Source: Heterobilharzia americana (taxonomy: Eukaryota; Platyhelminthes; Trematoda; Strigeidida; Schistosomatidae). From it: 64,000 nucleotides of DNA. Numbering within the stretch: the stretch's first letter is position 1; every line of letters begins with the position of its first letter. Shown here piece by piece: positions 34,830-46,849 of the stretch. The stretch spans positions 63,681,257 through 63,745,256 of the forward strand of contig OX104128.1 of the NCBI GenBank assembly GCA_944470555.2, written 5' to 3'. The translations under genes were made by a program, and so were the position numbers. The notes beneath the pieces were generated by a model. It did not search any database and was not told the origin of the DNA. It worked only from the letters and a program-made list of their open reading frames with translations.

Positions 34830-35570
34830 GGCTAGTATTTTACTTTACCCAAATACCTTGATCTCACTCATTTTGAGTGATTTGATCGAACTCTTTGCAT
34901 ACATTGATTTTATCTTCGTAGTTTGTGATGAAAATGTGAATCTTGTAAACCTGCTTTTAGCTTTCATCAATGCCCATCCTCCAACTAAATTCCCTTTAGA
35001 ATCACAATTAAACTCACTGTTCAATTTTCTTGATGTGGAACTCCAAAGAAACGATGACAGTTCACTTCGTAGATCGTTTTACAGAAAGCCTACGTGAGAC
35101 GGAGAGTATTAATTTCCAAAGTATGGTCCCTCTAGGTAGGAAGACAAACTCTATTCATTCCTTTTCCTCATGTAACAGGGAAATATGTAATGGGAACACT
35201 TGACGGAGAACTGCAAAATCTCCAAAGTACTCTAGTAGAAAACAGTTTCCTGACTAGATTCATAGACAAGAAGGCAACTAAATGAACACATTTGACGTCG
35301 AGAAGAGTTCGTTTGTTGAATCTGGAATTGAGGAATGACATTGCTGCTGACATTTTCCAAAAACGACTGTCAGAGTCGTTGAATGGAACATACTTTGCCA
35401 CCAACATTCGGATCATTTTCTCCGGCAGGAAAGTTTTTTTCCAATATGCAAAGACAAACTGTCGCACTGGGCCATGTCACTATTAGTATACTAGTTTACT
35501 TCCTCTCATGGAACTGAGTACATTGGCCGTGCTATGCATCCGTTTTTAAAATGTGCTCGTAAATACTGAC
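34830..35570 (+). pseudogene. Penelope-like element remnant
   Basis: The frame 34828-35097 reads FVVCDENVNLVNLLLAFINAHP, then LFNFLDVELQRNDD and SFYRKPT. The last two are the FLDVxI and VYRKPT boxes that follow the catalytic site in Penelope-like elements. Later pieces give NILCHQHSDHF, SHWAMSLLVY and GTEYIGRAMHP (35510-35550), the last being the GIY-YIG core. Frames change repeatedly, and the palm motifs before 34830 are absent. Confidence 0.75.
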
Positions 35571-36029
35571 GAGCCTGGCTGAGAAATGTGGAACGTAAAT
35601 ACGTGTTCAGCTCAATAACAAAATAGCTTTTTAGCTCAGCTTTTTTGAAGACCCTTTAGAAATCTTGCACAGGGTTTAATCAAACCATTCAGAGGGAGGG
35701 AGATCAAGGCATTCGGTTATAGCTGAAGTACTAGTCATTCAAAATTTCAAACCAGCGCTATGCTTCCAGGAAAAGTACTTTCAACCTCTTTCTTTGTCAT
35801 GTTATGTATTTGTAATTTTCATTGTATACTTTTCTACTATAGACCTTCGTTTGTATTGCGTAACTCCCTCTCTTTATTAAGTATATTTTGACCCTTGACT
35901 GGAAATAATTCTAAAATATTCTACCCACCGTAACATATGTTCACGAATGTAGAGCTTGGTAAATGACTTCGTCGAAGAAATTTTCTTTTCACTGAAACCA
36001 TCTTTCTCGTCTATATTTTTAATGTAGTT

Positions 36030-36205
36030 ATAGTAGTAGCAGAAGATTCCAGGATGCGCATTTCGTCCTGCCTGGGACTCGTTAGCTGGATGTGCCTGCT
36101 TCCCAGTGAGTGATGTGGTTCCCATCGGGATTCGGACTGAAGAGCGATCGCTTCAAACACCAGAGCGTTATCCAATACACCACGGAGCCACGATAGCCAC
36201 TGCAA
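36030..36205 (-). mobile_element. Sm-alpha-like SINE with near-intact hammerhead
   Basis: On the minus strand the head has GTGGCTCCGTGGTGTATTGG and a box B-like CAGTCCGAATCCCG, then ACTCACTGGGAAGCAGG and the ribozyme (36092-36047). The ribozyme reads TCCAG, core CTAACGA, helix II GTCC/GGAC, GAAA, a short third helix and CTGGA. The cleavage triplet is ATC. Only one core base differs from CTGANGA (G to A), which should inactivate it. Established knowledge: Sm-alpha repeats of schistosomes carry type I hammerheads. Confidence 0.8.
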
Positions 36206-36456
36206 GTATAATGTTTACATTTTATTATTTTGAAACAGTCAGGTCTGAAGATTTCTAGGACATTTATGACCACGTCGTATGAACACTAAAGAAGATAAAT
36301 TGTCAGAAAAATGTATGGTAGAAGAAAACAAAGCGTCTTAGTCTGCATATTATATGTTAACTCGCTGATTATTGGCCAACTTCAAGATACATATCAACAT
36401 GGCACCAGACCATTGTATCCGGTTTCTTTAGCAAGTATGTTTAAGTTATTTGTCAA

Positions 36457-37105
36457 TACTACAGGCGGCACAGACGAGGATGTCAAAACCAGGATTGGAA
36501 AGGCAAAACTGGCCTTTATTAACCTGAAACCAATGTGAAGATCTTCTGCACGCAGCACAGACAACATAAAGCATGAACAAGATGCGGATTTTCAACACAA
36601 ATTCAGTCAAGTCAGTGCTTCCACATGATGGTTGAGAGACTTGGCGCGTCACGTAAAGCACTCCCAACAAACTACAGACATTCATCAACAACTGCTGTCT
36701 ACACCCACTCGATAGTGAAGATCAGATGGATGGTCAGAATAATAAGAATAAGCAACAGGGAACTCTGACTGACTGGCAACCAACCAACCAAGAACCCATC
36801 ACCCAACAAATATGCATTGGAAGGAATTGGATATGGATTGGATTGGGGATTCACTGAGAAGGCCGTCCGATTGTGGACATCACGCACCAGGTCAGGTCAG
36901 GTCATGTCATGTCGTTGAGTTGAATCCGAATGGGAAAGGACGAGTTGGGTGCCCGAGGTGAGGGTGGCGTGGAGGAGATGATGTGAGGAAGAAATGAGAG
37001 GTTGTGGGTGGTCGTGGAGCGAGGTTGAAGGGACTGCAGAGAGTGAAGTGAAATGGGGTGTGCTACTGAAGCCTTATGTTCCACTAGGAACCCAAGGGAA
37101 AAAAT
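36457..37105 (+). mobile_element. RTE retrotransposon, 3' part (copy F, plus strand)
   Basis: It is the same sequence as copies D and E but inverted, starting at CAGGCGGCACAGACGAGGA and running to GAACCCAAGGGAAAAAATTAATGAG. It covers the C-terminal coding remnant and 3' UTR. The AAT tail is degenerate. Very few differences from D and E are seen. Confidence 0.85.
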
Positions 37106-37624
37106 TAATGAGTAAAATAATTTATTTACTTGGATTAATATTCACGAAAAGGTATCTAAGCCTGTAGTTTGTTGAAATATAACAAAAATAAAGACACCTT
37201 CGCAATTAGTTCTTAATATTCCTGTGTAATTTAGAAGTATTTTAAGTTTACACAATATATTGTAATAAAACTGTTTACCATTAAAATAAGGATTTAATTA
37301 CAATAGATAGCACAGAAAATCTTTTTTTTAAAAAGATTGATGAAATATCTTTCAATTTCCTTATTCGCGGTGTTTCTTTTTGTTTAATTTACATACTGAA
37401 CATTGAACTCCACAATCAGACGTGATTTAAACGAAACAGACGACAGTGTTGTTAGTGCCGAGCGTTTGTTGAATAATATGTGTATGTATTATCCATGTAG
37501 AAAAGGTTAAAGGATTGAGGAATGTGTGTAAGGTAATAAATTTAAAAAGAAGGCATAACGATTTTCATTTAAAGTGATTTGTTTTTGATTTGTGTTTCTT
37601 TTTTCTCTTCGAAAATATACACCA

Positions 37625-37668
37625 GTGTCTGTCTGTCTCTCTCTCTCTCTCTACATATATATATATAA
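37625..37668. repeat. Compound microsatellite (TCTG/TC)n-(AT)n
   Basis: GTCTGTCTG, then a TC run, then a short AT run. Confidence 0.9.
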
Positions 37669-39629
37669 CCCATTGGGCTATTGAATATAACTTTATTACA
37701 ATTATTCGTTATTCTAACTTTGTTTTGATGTTGTAGAGATGACTCTATTGATAGGTATTCACAACTAGTGAAGTGTTTTATAAATGAGATTCTATTGAGG
37801 CCAAATTATGTGTCTTACTTGGATCAATTTTTGCTGAATAACATTTTGAAGCTTTGTTATAAGCCTGAGAAAAACCGTCGATTTTGATTAAAAAGGTTAC
37901 TGTTCAACTGTTCAACATCATATCACTTAAATGTGCATGATTTTAGTGATACATTCAGTTAAACAAACCAATAATCATATCGTTACTTATATGATGTTGA
38001 AATCACTAGTAATAACAGAGCTTGCAGTATGAACGAACAGAGGTACTCAGATGATCACATCAGCTAGTAAATTTATAATGATTGACATATGATAGTTGTT
38101 AGTGTTCTCATAGTTTCGATACTTTCTCATGAACGTTTTATTGTAGGACTTTGTGACATTCTCAGAATAACTTTACAAAAACAATGCTGACGATATCATA
38201 AAGTCTGGTGATGAAACGTCACGAACAAAATATCACAGCTTAGGTAAACTAAGCCATTATCATCTTCATCCCGACACAGTAAATCTTTTCAATTTTTGTA
38301 CTGACATGTTGGTAGTGATTCAGTCTGTCAAAGACCAGAGTATTCACTGGTATAAGTTTCGAATGCGTTGTTGATTGTGCCGATTCGAAACAATAGTTTG
38401 GGTGATTAAATTCTGTAGATTGTTAAAAAAAAAATGAGGCCAAATGGTAATTTTTCAGTAGTCTTGCAGCTGTCTCGGGAATCGAAATGAATGATTACCA
38501 ACCATATAGTATAACTGTTGACCAACCTACTAGGTCGTATAAAATTTATAATTTAAAGGGTTACTAACTATAAACATTGGATATAACCAAAATAACACAA
38601 CAGTTAACTTGTTATTAGTAAAAAAGTAAGCACAGATTAGAACGAAGATAAATAAGTAGTTAGTATACTCTTTCAGTGTATAAGACCCGAATGCTTTTCA
38701 GGAACAGATTACTTTTACCGATATGTTTCGATAAACATCTTTTGTAAATATAAAACATCATAATATCTCTCTTAATCTAAACAGTATCATGTCTCATCAA
38801 TCGGAAAATTCTACATGAGTTTCATACTTTTCTGTCGTAAAGTAAGAGTTAAATATCCAATGTGAAACTCAAAATGTCATTTTGTTTGGTCGGAGTATTA
38901 AAATTTCAAAGTTACGACTTGTAGGTAAATTGAAAATTTATGTCCTGAAGGTGGCCAAATACATGAGTTTTGATTTTTTTATGATTTGTCTTAGTTGCAG
39001 GCATTTACAAAATATAATTTAATTATTATGCTATTCCTTCCGATTTCCCGTCGTTGATTAGACTGAAACGATCGGTATCCACTGCTATATGGGTTCTTGT
39101 GCAAATGCCTCGAGATCATTTGTGGTTTCAGTCTTGTAGGTTACGGTAGTCTGCTTGAACGTTGGGCTACTAAATTTATCCATCGAATATTTTTTATCAA
39201 ATTCTTTCCTTTCAATTTGTTTTAATCATTTAGAAATGTCCTTTGAACGTATCATGTACTTTTGTACATTTTAAAACTGTTTCCGACTCTTCGTTTCTCG
39301 AGTCAATAAAAAAGCAGAGAAAAAACGTCATCTGGAAATAGACTTTTCGGTACAAAAAAAGTACATCATATTTCCGTCCATCAAATGCTTTGCTTGAGTT
39401 GTAGCACCAAAATTACGCTTATACTTCTGTTGATTCTTGAATATGGACTGGATGCCCATGCAGAACCAGTTGATTATTACACATTATTGCCTGCAATACT
39501 GTTATTATTACTATCATTGCGATGCAATAACCATTTCATCTGAAAGTATTGTTCTGTTATACATATTGCTAGGAATAAAGCGATTATCATTACTACTAAT
39601 AGTAGTGATCGACAGTGGTTAGCAGTGGA
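37669..39629. other. Intergenic stretch, nothing recognised
   Basis: AT-rich without motif or repeat that I can tie to another part of the window. Confidence 0.5.
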
Positions 39630-39785
39630 ATCCAGGATGCAATTTTAGTCCTCTTTGAGACCCATTAGCTGAATTTGCTTGCTTCCCAGTGAATGATGTT
39701 GTCTTCATCAAAACTTAAAACTGGAACCAATCACTTTAATGTTAGAGCGTCATCTACTAAACCAGTGAGTCACGATAGCCATTCA
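39630..39785 (-). mobile_element. Sm-alpha-like SINE, decayed hammerhead
   Basis: The minus strand shows CACTGGGAAGCAAGCAAATTC, AGCTAATGGGTCTC and GGACTAAAATTGCATCCTGGA. The outer helix and the ATC cleavage triplet persist. The core reads CTAATGG and CTAAAA instead of CTGANGA and CGAAA, so it is inactive. Confidence 0.75.
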
Positions 39786-40611
39786 TTGTACAACAAGTAT
39801 AGTTTTTATGTTATGTTACTTGTAATATTCCATCGGTGACTATAAAAATTAATCCCTACCTATTGGCGTATAGGTCTCCTGTGAGGTTGCATTGATGTTG
39901 CTATTATCTGTCTCTTATGCTGAAAGGAAACATAATATAAAACCTACTATTGGTGTATTCAAAATTACGATGAATTTTAGATTCATTTGTTTCTCTTCAG
40001 TCTTTCAGACGCTTCATTCATATGAGTGTGATTTCAATGACAGACAGTTATTGTTCTTTGGTGTGAAAAGGTTTGTGTTCAGTGAAATTTCATTTAATTT
40101 TCTATCTTAATTCTTAGTATCAAGTGACTATTTCAGTAATATAACTGTTTCATCAATTAAATTTAGTATTTAGTGTTTTCTCGGTAAATATATTATCGAA
40201 TTTCAATGTTTTTTAACTTAAATTTATTCGTAAAAGATTCTAAATCTCAAATCATTTTACTTATTTATTTGTGTATTAGGTTGATAGACTTCATTGTTAG
40301 ACAAATATATATTATGTTTATGCTTATACATACAAATCATCAGAGTTATCATTGAAACATTAAAACAATATGGAGAAAATAATTAAAATACATTCACAGA
40401 TAGATGAATGTCAAGTTAATATGGGAATATTTTATTTCTCCATAAAAGGTGTATTGTATATATTACTGACTAAACAAAATGGTTATGTAGGCATTGTATC
40501 AATGAAGAATAAAACCGTTTAGTTAAATTATGGTGATCTAAACAACAAATTAACGTTTCAATAGCTTTCTTAGCTGAGTTCATTAGTAATCTATTCAAAG
40601 TAATTTACCTG
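39786..40611. other. Intergenic stretch, nothing recognised
   Basis: AT-rich; the frame 39892-40110 has no motif. Confidence 0.45.
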
Positions 40612-40770
40612 GTTGCGGCTAGTGTTTTGAGTGTTTCTTCTCATTGAGACTCGTCAGCTGGATGGATGAAAGATGGATCCTGAATTCCTACGCTAGCCAC
40701 AACCAAGTATATTATCATAATAAATATTCAGACAATATCGAGGCATCCATATAAAAGCCCTTCCACCAGT
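40612..40770 (-). mobile_element. Sm-alpha-like SINE, hammerhead core partly kept
   Basis: The minus strand reads CATCCAGCTGACGAGTCTC, AATGAGAAGAAAC. Core boxes CTGACGA and GAAA are both intact. The first helix II pair is mismatched (G opposite A), and the third helix and cleavage triplet are replaced. The 3' flank, with the complement of CAATATCGAGGCATCCATA, is shared with the copy at 45865-46030. Confidence 0.75.
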
Positions 40771-41755
40771 GAAATAGTGGAGAATTACAAATATGTCAAC
40801 AAATGATAATAACTATCTAGAGTAATTGAGCTCATAGAAGCCAGTGGTTTTAATAACCTTAATTTTCAACCAGTTCATTGAAAGAACTAGTGAGACGTGG
40901 AGTTGAGTGAGGTATTATTACGATTCACAGTCCGGATTCCAGATATCTTTTACTACTAATGCTAACTTTGCTACACCTCCACTTCTCTTACCTTAAACTG
41001 TACTCAATCTTGCTGGTGGATGATATTTGTTACAGTGAAATTGTGACATTTTTTTACTGTCATACTCTGCTTTAATATTTATTTATACGGTCATATACAC
41101 TTGGTAGGCAATAAAAATCACAAAATTCTCTGAAAGAATGTTGAAATCATACTGAATGGAGGTTCAAAATCTCCTCGAGAATTTGTAGAGGCTTGACACT
41201 CTGATGAAAAGTCAATCAACAGACACATAGACAAAGACTCAATATACAATCAATTAAGGAAAAGTGTTATCAGTTTACCCAGTGAAAATTGACCAAACAA
41301 ATCAGTAATCAAGTATAGTTTTATAGTAACTAATAGCATAATTTCAAATAAGTCAAGATGTAACAATAGTCTCTTGCCTAACTTATAAATGTACAACACT
41401 CAAGGTCATAAGTTATTTGAATGTGTTTTAATTTTTTATGAAGTTAATGCTGAGGATACCAACAGACCTGATGATTTAACGTCCATGACAAAATATTGAA
41501 GCTTCAAAAATACTAAATAATCTCTGTAAACGAAAAATATTTTCGAGACATTGAGAACAGAAAACAAACCATTTAAATAACACCCTACTGTAATGAGATT
41601 TTACATTTGTAATCGTCTGTAACCACAGGCGAAGTTTCTAATCCATCCCTACAAGACGGTGTATTTAAATCTGCTAACATTCTTGATTACATAAGATTCA
41701 GGTGAAAATTCGTACAACTTAAAAATCGACGTGCTAAAGGTAGTATTACATTCAC
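40771..41755. other. Intergenic stretch, nothing recognised
   Basis: No coding or repeat signal was found. Confidence 0.45.
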
Positions 41756-41759
41756 TAAG

Positions 41760-42135
41760 TTATTATTATTATTTTATTTGTCCCCTGGGTTCCTAATGGA
41801 ACATAGGGCTTCAGTAGCACGTCTCCAATGCACTCTGTTCTCTGAAATCTTTTGAACCTGGTTCCACGACAGCCCACAACCTCTCACTTCTTCCTCACAT
41901 CATCTCCTCCACGCTACCCTCGCCACGGACGCCCAACTCGTCGTCTCCCATCGGGGTTCCACTCGATGACCTGACCTGATGCGTGATGTCCACAATCGGA
42001 CAGCCTTCTCAGTGAATGCCCAATCCAATCCATATCCACTTCCTTCCAATGCATATTTGTTGGGTGATGGGTTCTTGGTTGGTTCGTTGCCAGTCAGTCA
42101 GAGTTCTCTGTTGCTTATTCTTATTATTTCTGGCC
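41760..42135 (-). mobile_element. RTE retrotransposon 3' end only (copy G)
   Basis: The AAT tail (complement of TTATTATTATTATT) is followed by the complement of GTTCCATTAGGAACCC and the last ~350 bp of the element. It is cut off near 42135. More diverged than copies D-F. Confidence 0.85.
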
Positions 42136-42689
42136 TTCACTAAGTTACACTCGTAATTTATCAGAATAAGATTTTCACGCAAGGATGATATCAAACTTCA
42201 GTTTTAGTGAATTTATCAAAATTTTATTATGAAATCAGGTTTTTATTCCTCAAGGACTGAAATTGATTGGAGAAACATTGAAGAACCGACAACAGATTTT
42301 TGAAGTAGATGTAACTAGCTATAAGACTAGAAGCAGCTGCTCACAAATTATCAAAACAATATCTAAACAACTGAACTACATGATCTACCAAAATATTCTG
42401 CTGAAAAATACAGTAAAACTGTCGTCTTGGATGGATGTTTTCCAACAGAAACGCTGTTCACAATATAGCTTAGCAGTTGGAAAACTACTCATCTATAAGA
42501 AGTGTCACCATATATTATAGAATTTGTAAATAAATTTACAAACTAATTACCTTATTCACAAAATTCGAATGGAAATCAAGTTTCTAGGTTTACTACCATT
42601 GTATTATTCCTTGTAATATAACTTGTTTGAACGGATATTGAAGTTGTACTAGTACATAAGTCTTCTTATGGGTCAGACAGACACATCGT

Positions 42690-43800
42690 TGTTACATCCT
42701 TTTTTTTGAAGACAATGGAAAAATTACTTCTCCTTGCTCTTGGACCTTCACTGAAGGCTTTCAAAGGACCAAAACAATTTGATTTCAAACACAGGAGAAG
42801 CACTTTAAGTGCTGCCACTGTCTTGCATTGTAATATTGTTTCGAGTCTAGACAAATGTGCTAAGTATGTTCATTGCTCCTTCTTGGATGAGGATGAGACT
42901 CTCTTCCTGGACTACTCTTGTTTAATAAGCTTTCCATTGTTCATATTAAGCCAAGGATAACAAACTGGATGCATTCTTATTTTTCAGAAAAGAAACAGCA
43001 TACTGTTCATGAAGGCAAGAGCTCCACTTCGTCGCTTACTGAAGCCATTATACCCTAAAGTGCAGTACTTTTTCGTCTCTGTTTTCTTTCTTTTGCATGG
43101 CTTACGTTATTCTGCTTAAATTAATTTTGCTGAATACGCTGATGATCTGACAGTTTCTTTACCAGTTATGTCTCAGATTGCTCTGAACTAAGTGGTTTTG
43201 TGTCTGTAATTGACCAATGGTCTCTTGCAAATGGTCTCAAGTCAAACCATTTTTTGATATCAGACTGTTAACTTTAACCTTAATCGTCAACAAGGCTTAT
43301 GGGATCTGCTCAAGTTCCATGAGGCCTATTGCATTGATGGTATTTCTGCAGAGATTAAATCGAGTATTGCCTATCTGGGATTAAGTTTTACTTCTGATCT
43401 TTGTAGATTGTCTCATATCTTGTTGACTTATAAAAAATTCGTTCGTGTAACTTATGACATAAAGAAACTGAGGCTTTCTGGTATAACTCAACTTCTGCTT
43501 TTACAACTTAAGTCCTGCATTCTATCTATTCTTCTCTATTATTCCCCGCTGATCTTTCCTGGTCTACTAAAAAAAGGAAAATTTTATATCGCATAGGGCT
43601 TTGAAAGTCACCAGTAGGGAAAATGCTGTACCTCTAGCTCATCTGATTAATACTGTAGTTGGCAGACATTTAAATTATAGTAGACAACTGGGTATAGCCA
43701 TTTTATCTAGTACTGACTATCCACTTTATTTACAGATCTCTCTTTGCACCTCTTTAGGGAGGAGAAGAAGAAGAATCTCACACTATTACGGCTAAATATA
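42690..43800 (+). pseudogene. CR1/jockey-like non-LTR reverse transcriptase remnant
   Basis: Plus-strand pieces read in order. The frame from 42706 gives QFDFKHRRSTLSAATVLH and then YVHCSFLD, the usual Q-x-GF-x-x-x-RST entry and motif A approach. Next are NWMHSYFSERKQH, YADDLTVSLPVM (about 43135-43170, catalytic box intact), SVIDQWSLANGLKSN, AYLGLSFTSDL and, in 43408-43596, LLLLQLKSCILSILLYYSP. The late ALKVTSRENAVPLAHL belongs to the C-terminus. This arrangement is that of CR1/jockey-type elements (SR1 in Schistosoma), distinct from the RTE copies. At least four frameshifts are present. The 5' endonuclease and the 3' end are missing. Confidence 0.75.
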
Positions 43801-43809
43801 AGAATTCGA

Positions 43810-45040
43810 TTGTCCCTTACCTACAACATCCTATGCGAGTAAAAAAATGTTAGGACAAAACTCATCAATTAATTCCATTCCTGCTCATGTCATCGAACAA
43901 CTGAAAGAAATGATACTTTTATGTTGCTCATGTATATAAAGTAATACCAGAAAATATTATCTGACTCACGTAAGTTCTTATTCATTCCTGTAGATGTATT
44001 CTTTTATAAAAGCTATAAAGCACATTCTGAAAGTAAGGCAGTTTGTCTACCGACTCATGTAACTCATCATCATGATGTATAATATTCAGTGTATCATTAT
44101 GAAAATCAGATAATATGATAAATTGTGTGATATTCACCTTTTTCTAGTCAACGACTACTAGCAAAGGGTGTTTAAAAATCCTTTAGAGGAATGACATTCC
44201 CATACACTTTCATATAGTTACCGATTTCTGAACTGAGCACCTTCGCTTACCAGAGACTTCTCAAAATCAGTGTTATGCTGTCTAGCTATTCGATCAAGTT
44301 ATACAATTCCCATATTTTTCGTAGCTGAGCCAAAATCGCAATGTACTTCATGCAGCTGAGGACGTTTTCTGAACTCACTACTTATTCTCGTTAGTATTAC
44401 TTTACATAACATACGCATAGTCTGAAATAAGTTAATGTTTTTTATGTAAGTCAAGATAAGAATTCTTCAGTTCTACAGAATGTCAGTAGTTTACTACTCA
44501 AACTGAAAGACTATTTGTTAAGCAAACAAGGCAAATCACTACTTTTAAAGTCCATAACTATTTACTAAAGTATTTTTAAATCGAAATCACATGCTAATGA
44601 AGAAATTTATCAAAGTTTTATTTATATAGGAAGTTTACCATCATTTGGAGATATAATTAAAACCATACTAATATTACTATTAGCAGATGCAGACAGAACT
44701 GAACCTGATCATGGAATTTTGAAAAACAACTCAAGATGACGTACACCAGTAAGAAGTATTTTTGTTTTTCCGCTTATCCCTTTACATAAACCGTACTCAA
44801 AAATATCTAGTTAAAACAACCTGTTTCTTGAAAATTTAAAAAAAATAAACCCGCTAAGTTTGAAGAATTAGTAGCCTTGTGAGTTATTATTTATTAGAGT
44901 TAATTTATTTGAACAATTCAACTGATATCCGTCTATGATGAATACCAAATTGAAAAATCTCTAATTCTCCACAAACCTCAAACTCAACAATTCAGCCACA
45001 TGATACGACCATTTTCAGAACGATGAAAACACTGTGAAGG
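43810..45040. other. Intergenic stretch, nothing firm
   Basis: A short open stretch at 44570-44735 reads SLPSFGDIIKTILILLLADAD before a stop. It lacks good splice signals and is not called. Confidence 0.4.
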
Positions 45041-45099
45041 AGGCAAGCATGAAATGTCAAATTCATCTTCTAAGTCTTTCCGATGTCAGGTTGATATTC

Positions 45100-45260
45100 A
45101 TCACAGATTGACATCCGCTGAAGAACTGTTAAAAACTGAGAGCAATATAAAACTGTCTCATTATAATATAGGACTCAGCAGCGAGCACCCTTAACCTCAC
45201 CATGGTTTGAATCCAGAACCTTCCAGTTTTGCGACAAGCACGTTACCATTATACCCTGGA
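45100..45260 (-). mobile_element. Hammerhead SINE remnant
   Basis: The minus strand keeps GGGTGCTCGCTGCTGAGTCC and the 3' tail (complement of GATTGACATC), with box B-like GGATTCAAACC upstream. Helix II and the second core box are lost. Confidence 0.5.
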
Positions 45261-45864
45261 AATTAGAACTAGATAAAAACGACTTATTTTCAAGATCATT
45301 GTTACTCTATCACCGTCTCATCGTCATCTGTCTTCCTAACATTTGGATGAATTTAATATACTAGTTATTATTAATTGTGGAACTGGAGATACACACCAGT
45401 TCCTCAAATTATTAGGAACACAGTGGACAACTGAATTCCAATTGGGCATAATTAAAACGTTGTATCCCATAGATATAAATGACGGCAAAAAGTGTTACTT
45501 TATTCTTTTCTCATATTGGTTCACTAACTAGAGTTGTCAAGGTCGCTAATTGGCATAGTTAGTAAAATAATACGTAGTTCTTCTCAACAAACTATCTGCT
45601 GTTTGATAAAATTTAGCATCAATATGAATAAAAAGGCAACAGATACTGGTCACTGAATAGTTAGTATTCGATCAACATTGCTTCTGTTTGAAGGTGCTCT
45701 GTGCAACGTCATTTTCAGTTATTTGACCATTAAACTTCTCTTATACCTGATTGAATAAAGGCTATAGAATATTATATATTAACCATTGCTGTAGCTTTTG
45801 TTATCAATACTCTTATTTATACTATGCTTAGGTTTGAGGTTAATAAAAAGGTTGAAATTTTCTC

Positions 45865-46030
45865 AGTGGTTGTGCTCAGTGGAATCTAAGGGACGTATTT
45901 CATCCTATTTCTAACTTGCCAACTGGATGTACCTGTATCTCGATGAGTGATGATATTCCCACTAGCCAACACCAAGTTAATTACAACATAGTCAGTCTCC
46001 AGGCAACATCGTAGCATCAGCCAAGGAGAT
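45865..46030 (-). mobile_element. Sm-alpha-like SINE, decayed hammerhead
   Basis: The minus strand has GGGAATATCATCACTCATCG, CATCCAGTTGGCAAG and GGATGAAATACGTCCC. The two core boxes are altered. The end next to 46010 matches the copy at 40612-40770. Confidence 0.65.
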
Positions 46031-46454
46031 ATCAATCAGTTCGATCAAATAAAATAACCTGATATTACAAATATCAATAAACTAAAGAAAGAAAACGCTA
46101 ATATGATTTCTTTCTTCAGTTTCTATCAGAAAACGTAACATTTTTTCTTTTCTGATTAAAACTAAAGCAGATGATACAAGTATCTTTACAAAGTTAGTAT
46201 ACCAACTATAATAAATGATGTCTATGTAATCGAGCTGATGTGTTGGGACAAACGACATTTGGATTGATTATTTCTTAAGTTTTTTACATTCCTATAAGAA
46301 GATCATAATCTGTAGAAATTACTAGCTAATGTTATTAGTAGACCCATCGAAAACGGTATTTGCAGCTGTGAAAATCTACCCATCCTCGAAAAACACACTT
46401 TTTGGCTGTGACGCTTAGGAAAGATTCGAACAGTTACTTATCTAGAAGTAGTAT

Positions 46455-46625
46455 TCATCACACACTGACATCAGTTGGGGAACCATTGGAGATCTGGGAG
46501 CACTGGACGGCTGTTTTGCCCTAGTATGGGACTCCTCAGCAGTACGCACCCACAACCCGGCTAGGGACTGAACTCAGGACCTTCGGGTTTCCCGGTGAAC
46601 GCGTTAATCATTCAGCCACTATGGG
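46455..46625 (-). mobile_element. tRNA-like SINE with single-mutation hammerhead
   Basis: The minus strand shows box A-like GTGGCTGAATGATTAACGCG, box B-like GAGTTCAGTCCC, then the ribozyme: GTACTG, CTGAGGA, helix II GTCC/GGGC, AAAAC, AGCCGTC and CAGTGC. Everything needed is there except the conserved G of GAAA, which is A. It is head to head with the copy at 46650-46845. Confidence 0.8.
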
Positions 46626-46649
46626 GTCAACCAGTCGGAAGTGAAGTGG

Positions 46650-46845
46650 ATGCTAACTGAAGACCTTGGGTGACAGTCGCGCTATGTCGTGAACTGACAG
46701 AAGTTTGAAATCGCTAACCACTGGAAACCGACCCACTGCTGAGGAGTTCCATACTAGGACGAAACAGCTGTACAGTGCTCCCAGACCTTCAATGGTTCCC
46801 CAACTGATGTCAGTGTGTGACGAATACTACTTCTAAATTCAGATT
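46650..46845 (+). mobile_element. Hammerhead SINE carrying an intact core
   Basis: The leader CGCGCTATGTCGTGAACTGACAGAAG-type sequence is shared with the copies at 34430 and 50270. The ribozyme follows, then TTCCCCAACTGATGTCAG. The tRNA-like head seen in the minus partner is missing or much reduced here. Confidence 0.75.
46734..46777 (+). ncRNA. Type I hammerhead ribozyme, intact core
   Basis: Helix I CACTG (46734-46738) pairs with CAGTG (46773-46777). Core box CTGAGGA is 46739-46745. Helix II GTTC/GGAC (46746-46749 with 46757-46760) holds with one U-G pair. Core GAAA is 46761-46764. The third helix is only A-U and C-G closing an AGCT loop, as in Sm-alpha hammerheads. The cleavage triplet GTA (46770-46772) fits the NUH rule, so cleavage would fall after 46772. 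All conserved catalytic positions are present. Activity is inferred, not shown. Confidence 0.75.
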
Positions 46846-46849
46846 CACC

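Noticed and set aside
44570..44735. Possible exon ending in LLADADRTEPDHGILKNNSR
   Set aside because: Only a weak acceptor-like site (TTTATATAG), no homology recognised and no neighbouring exons.
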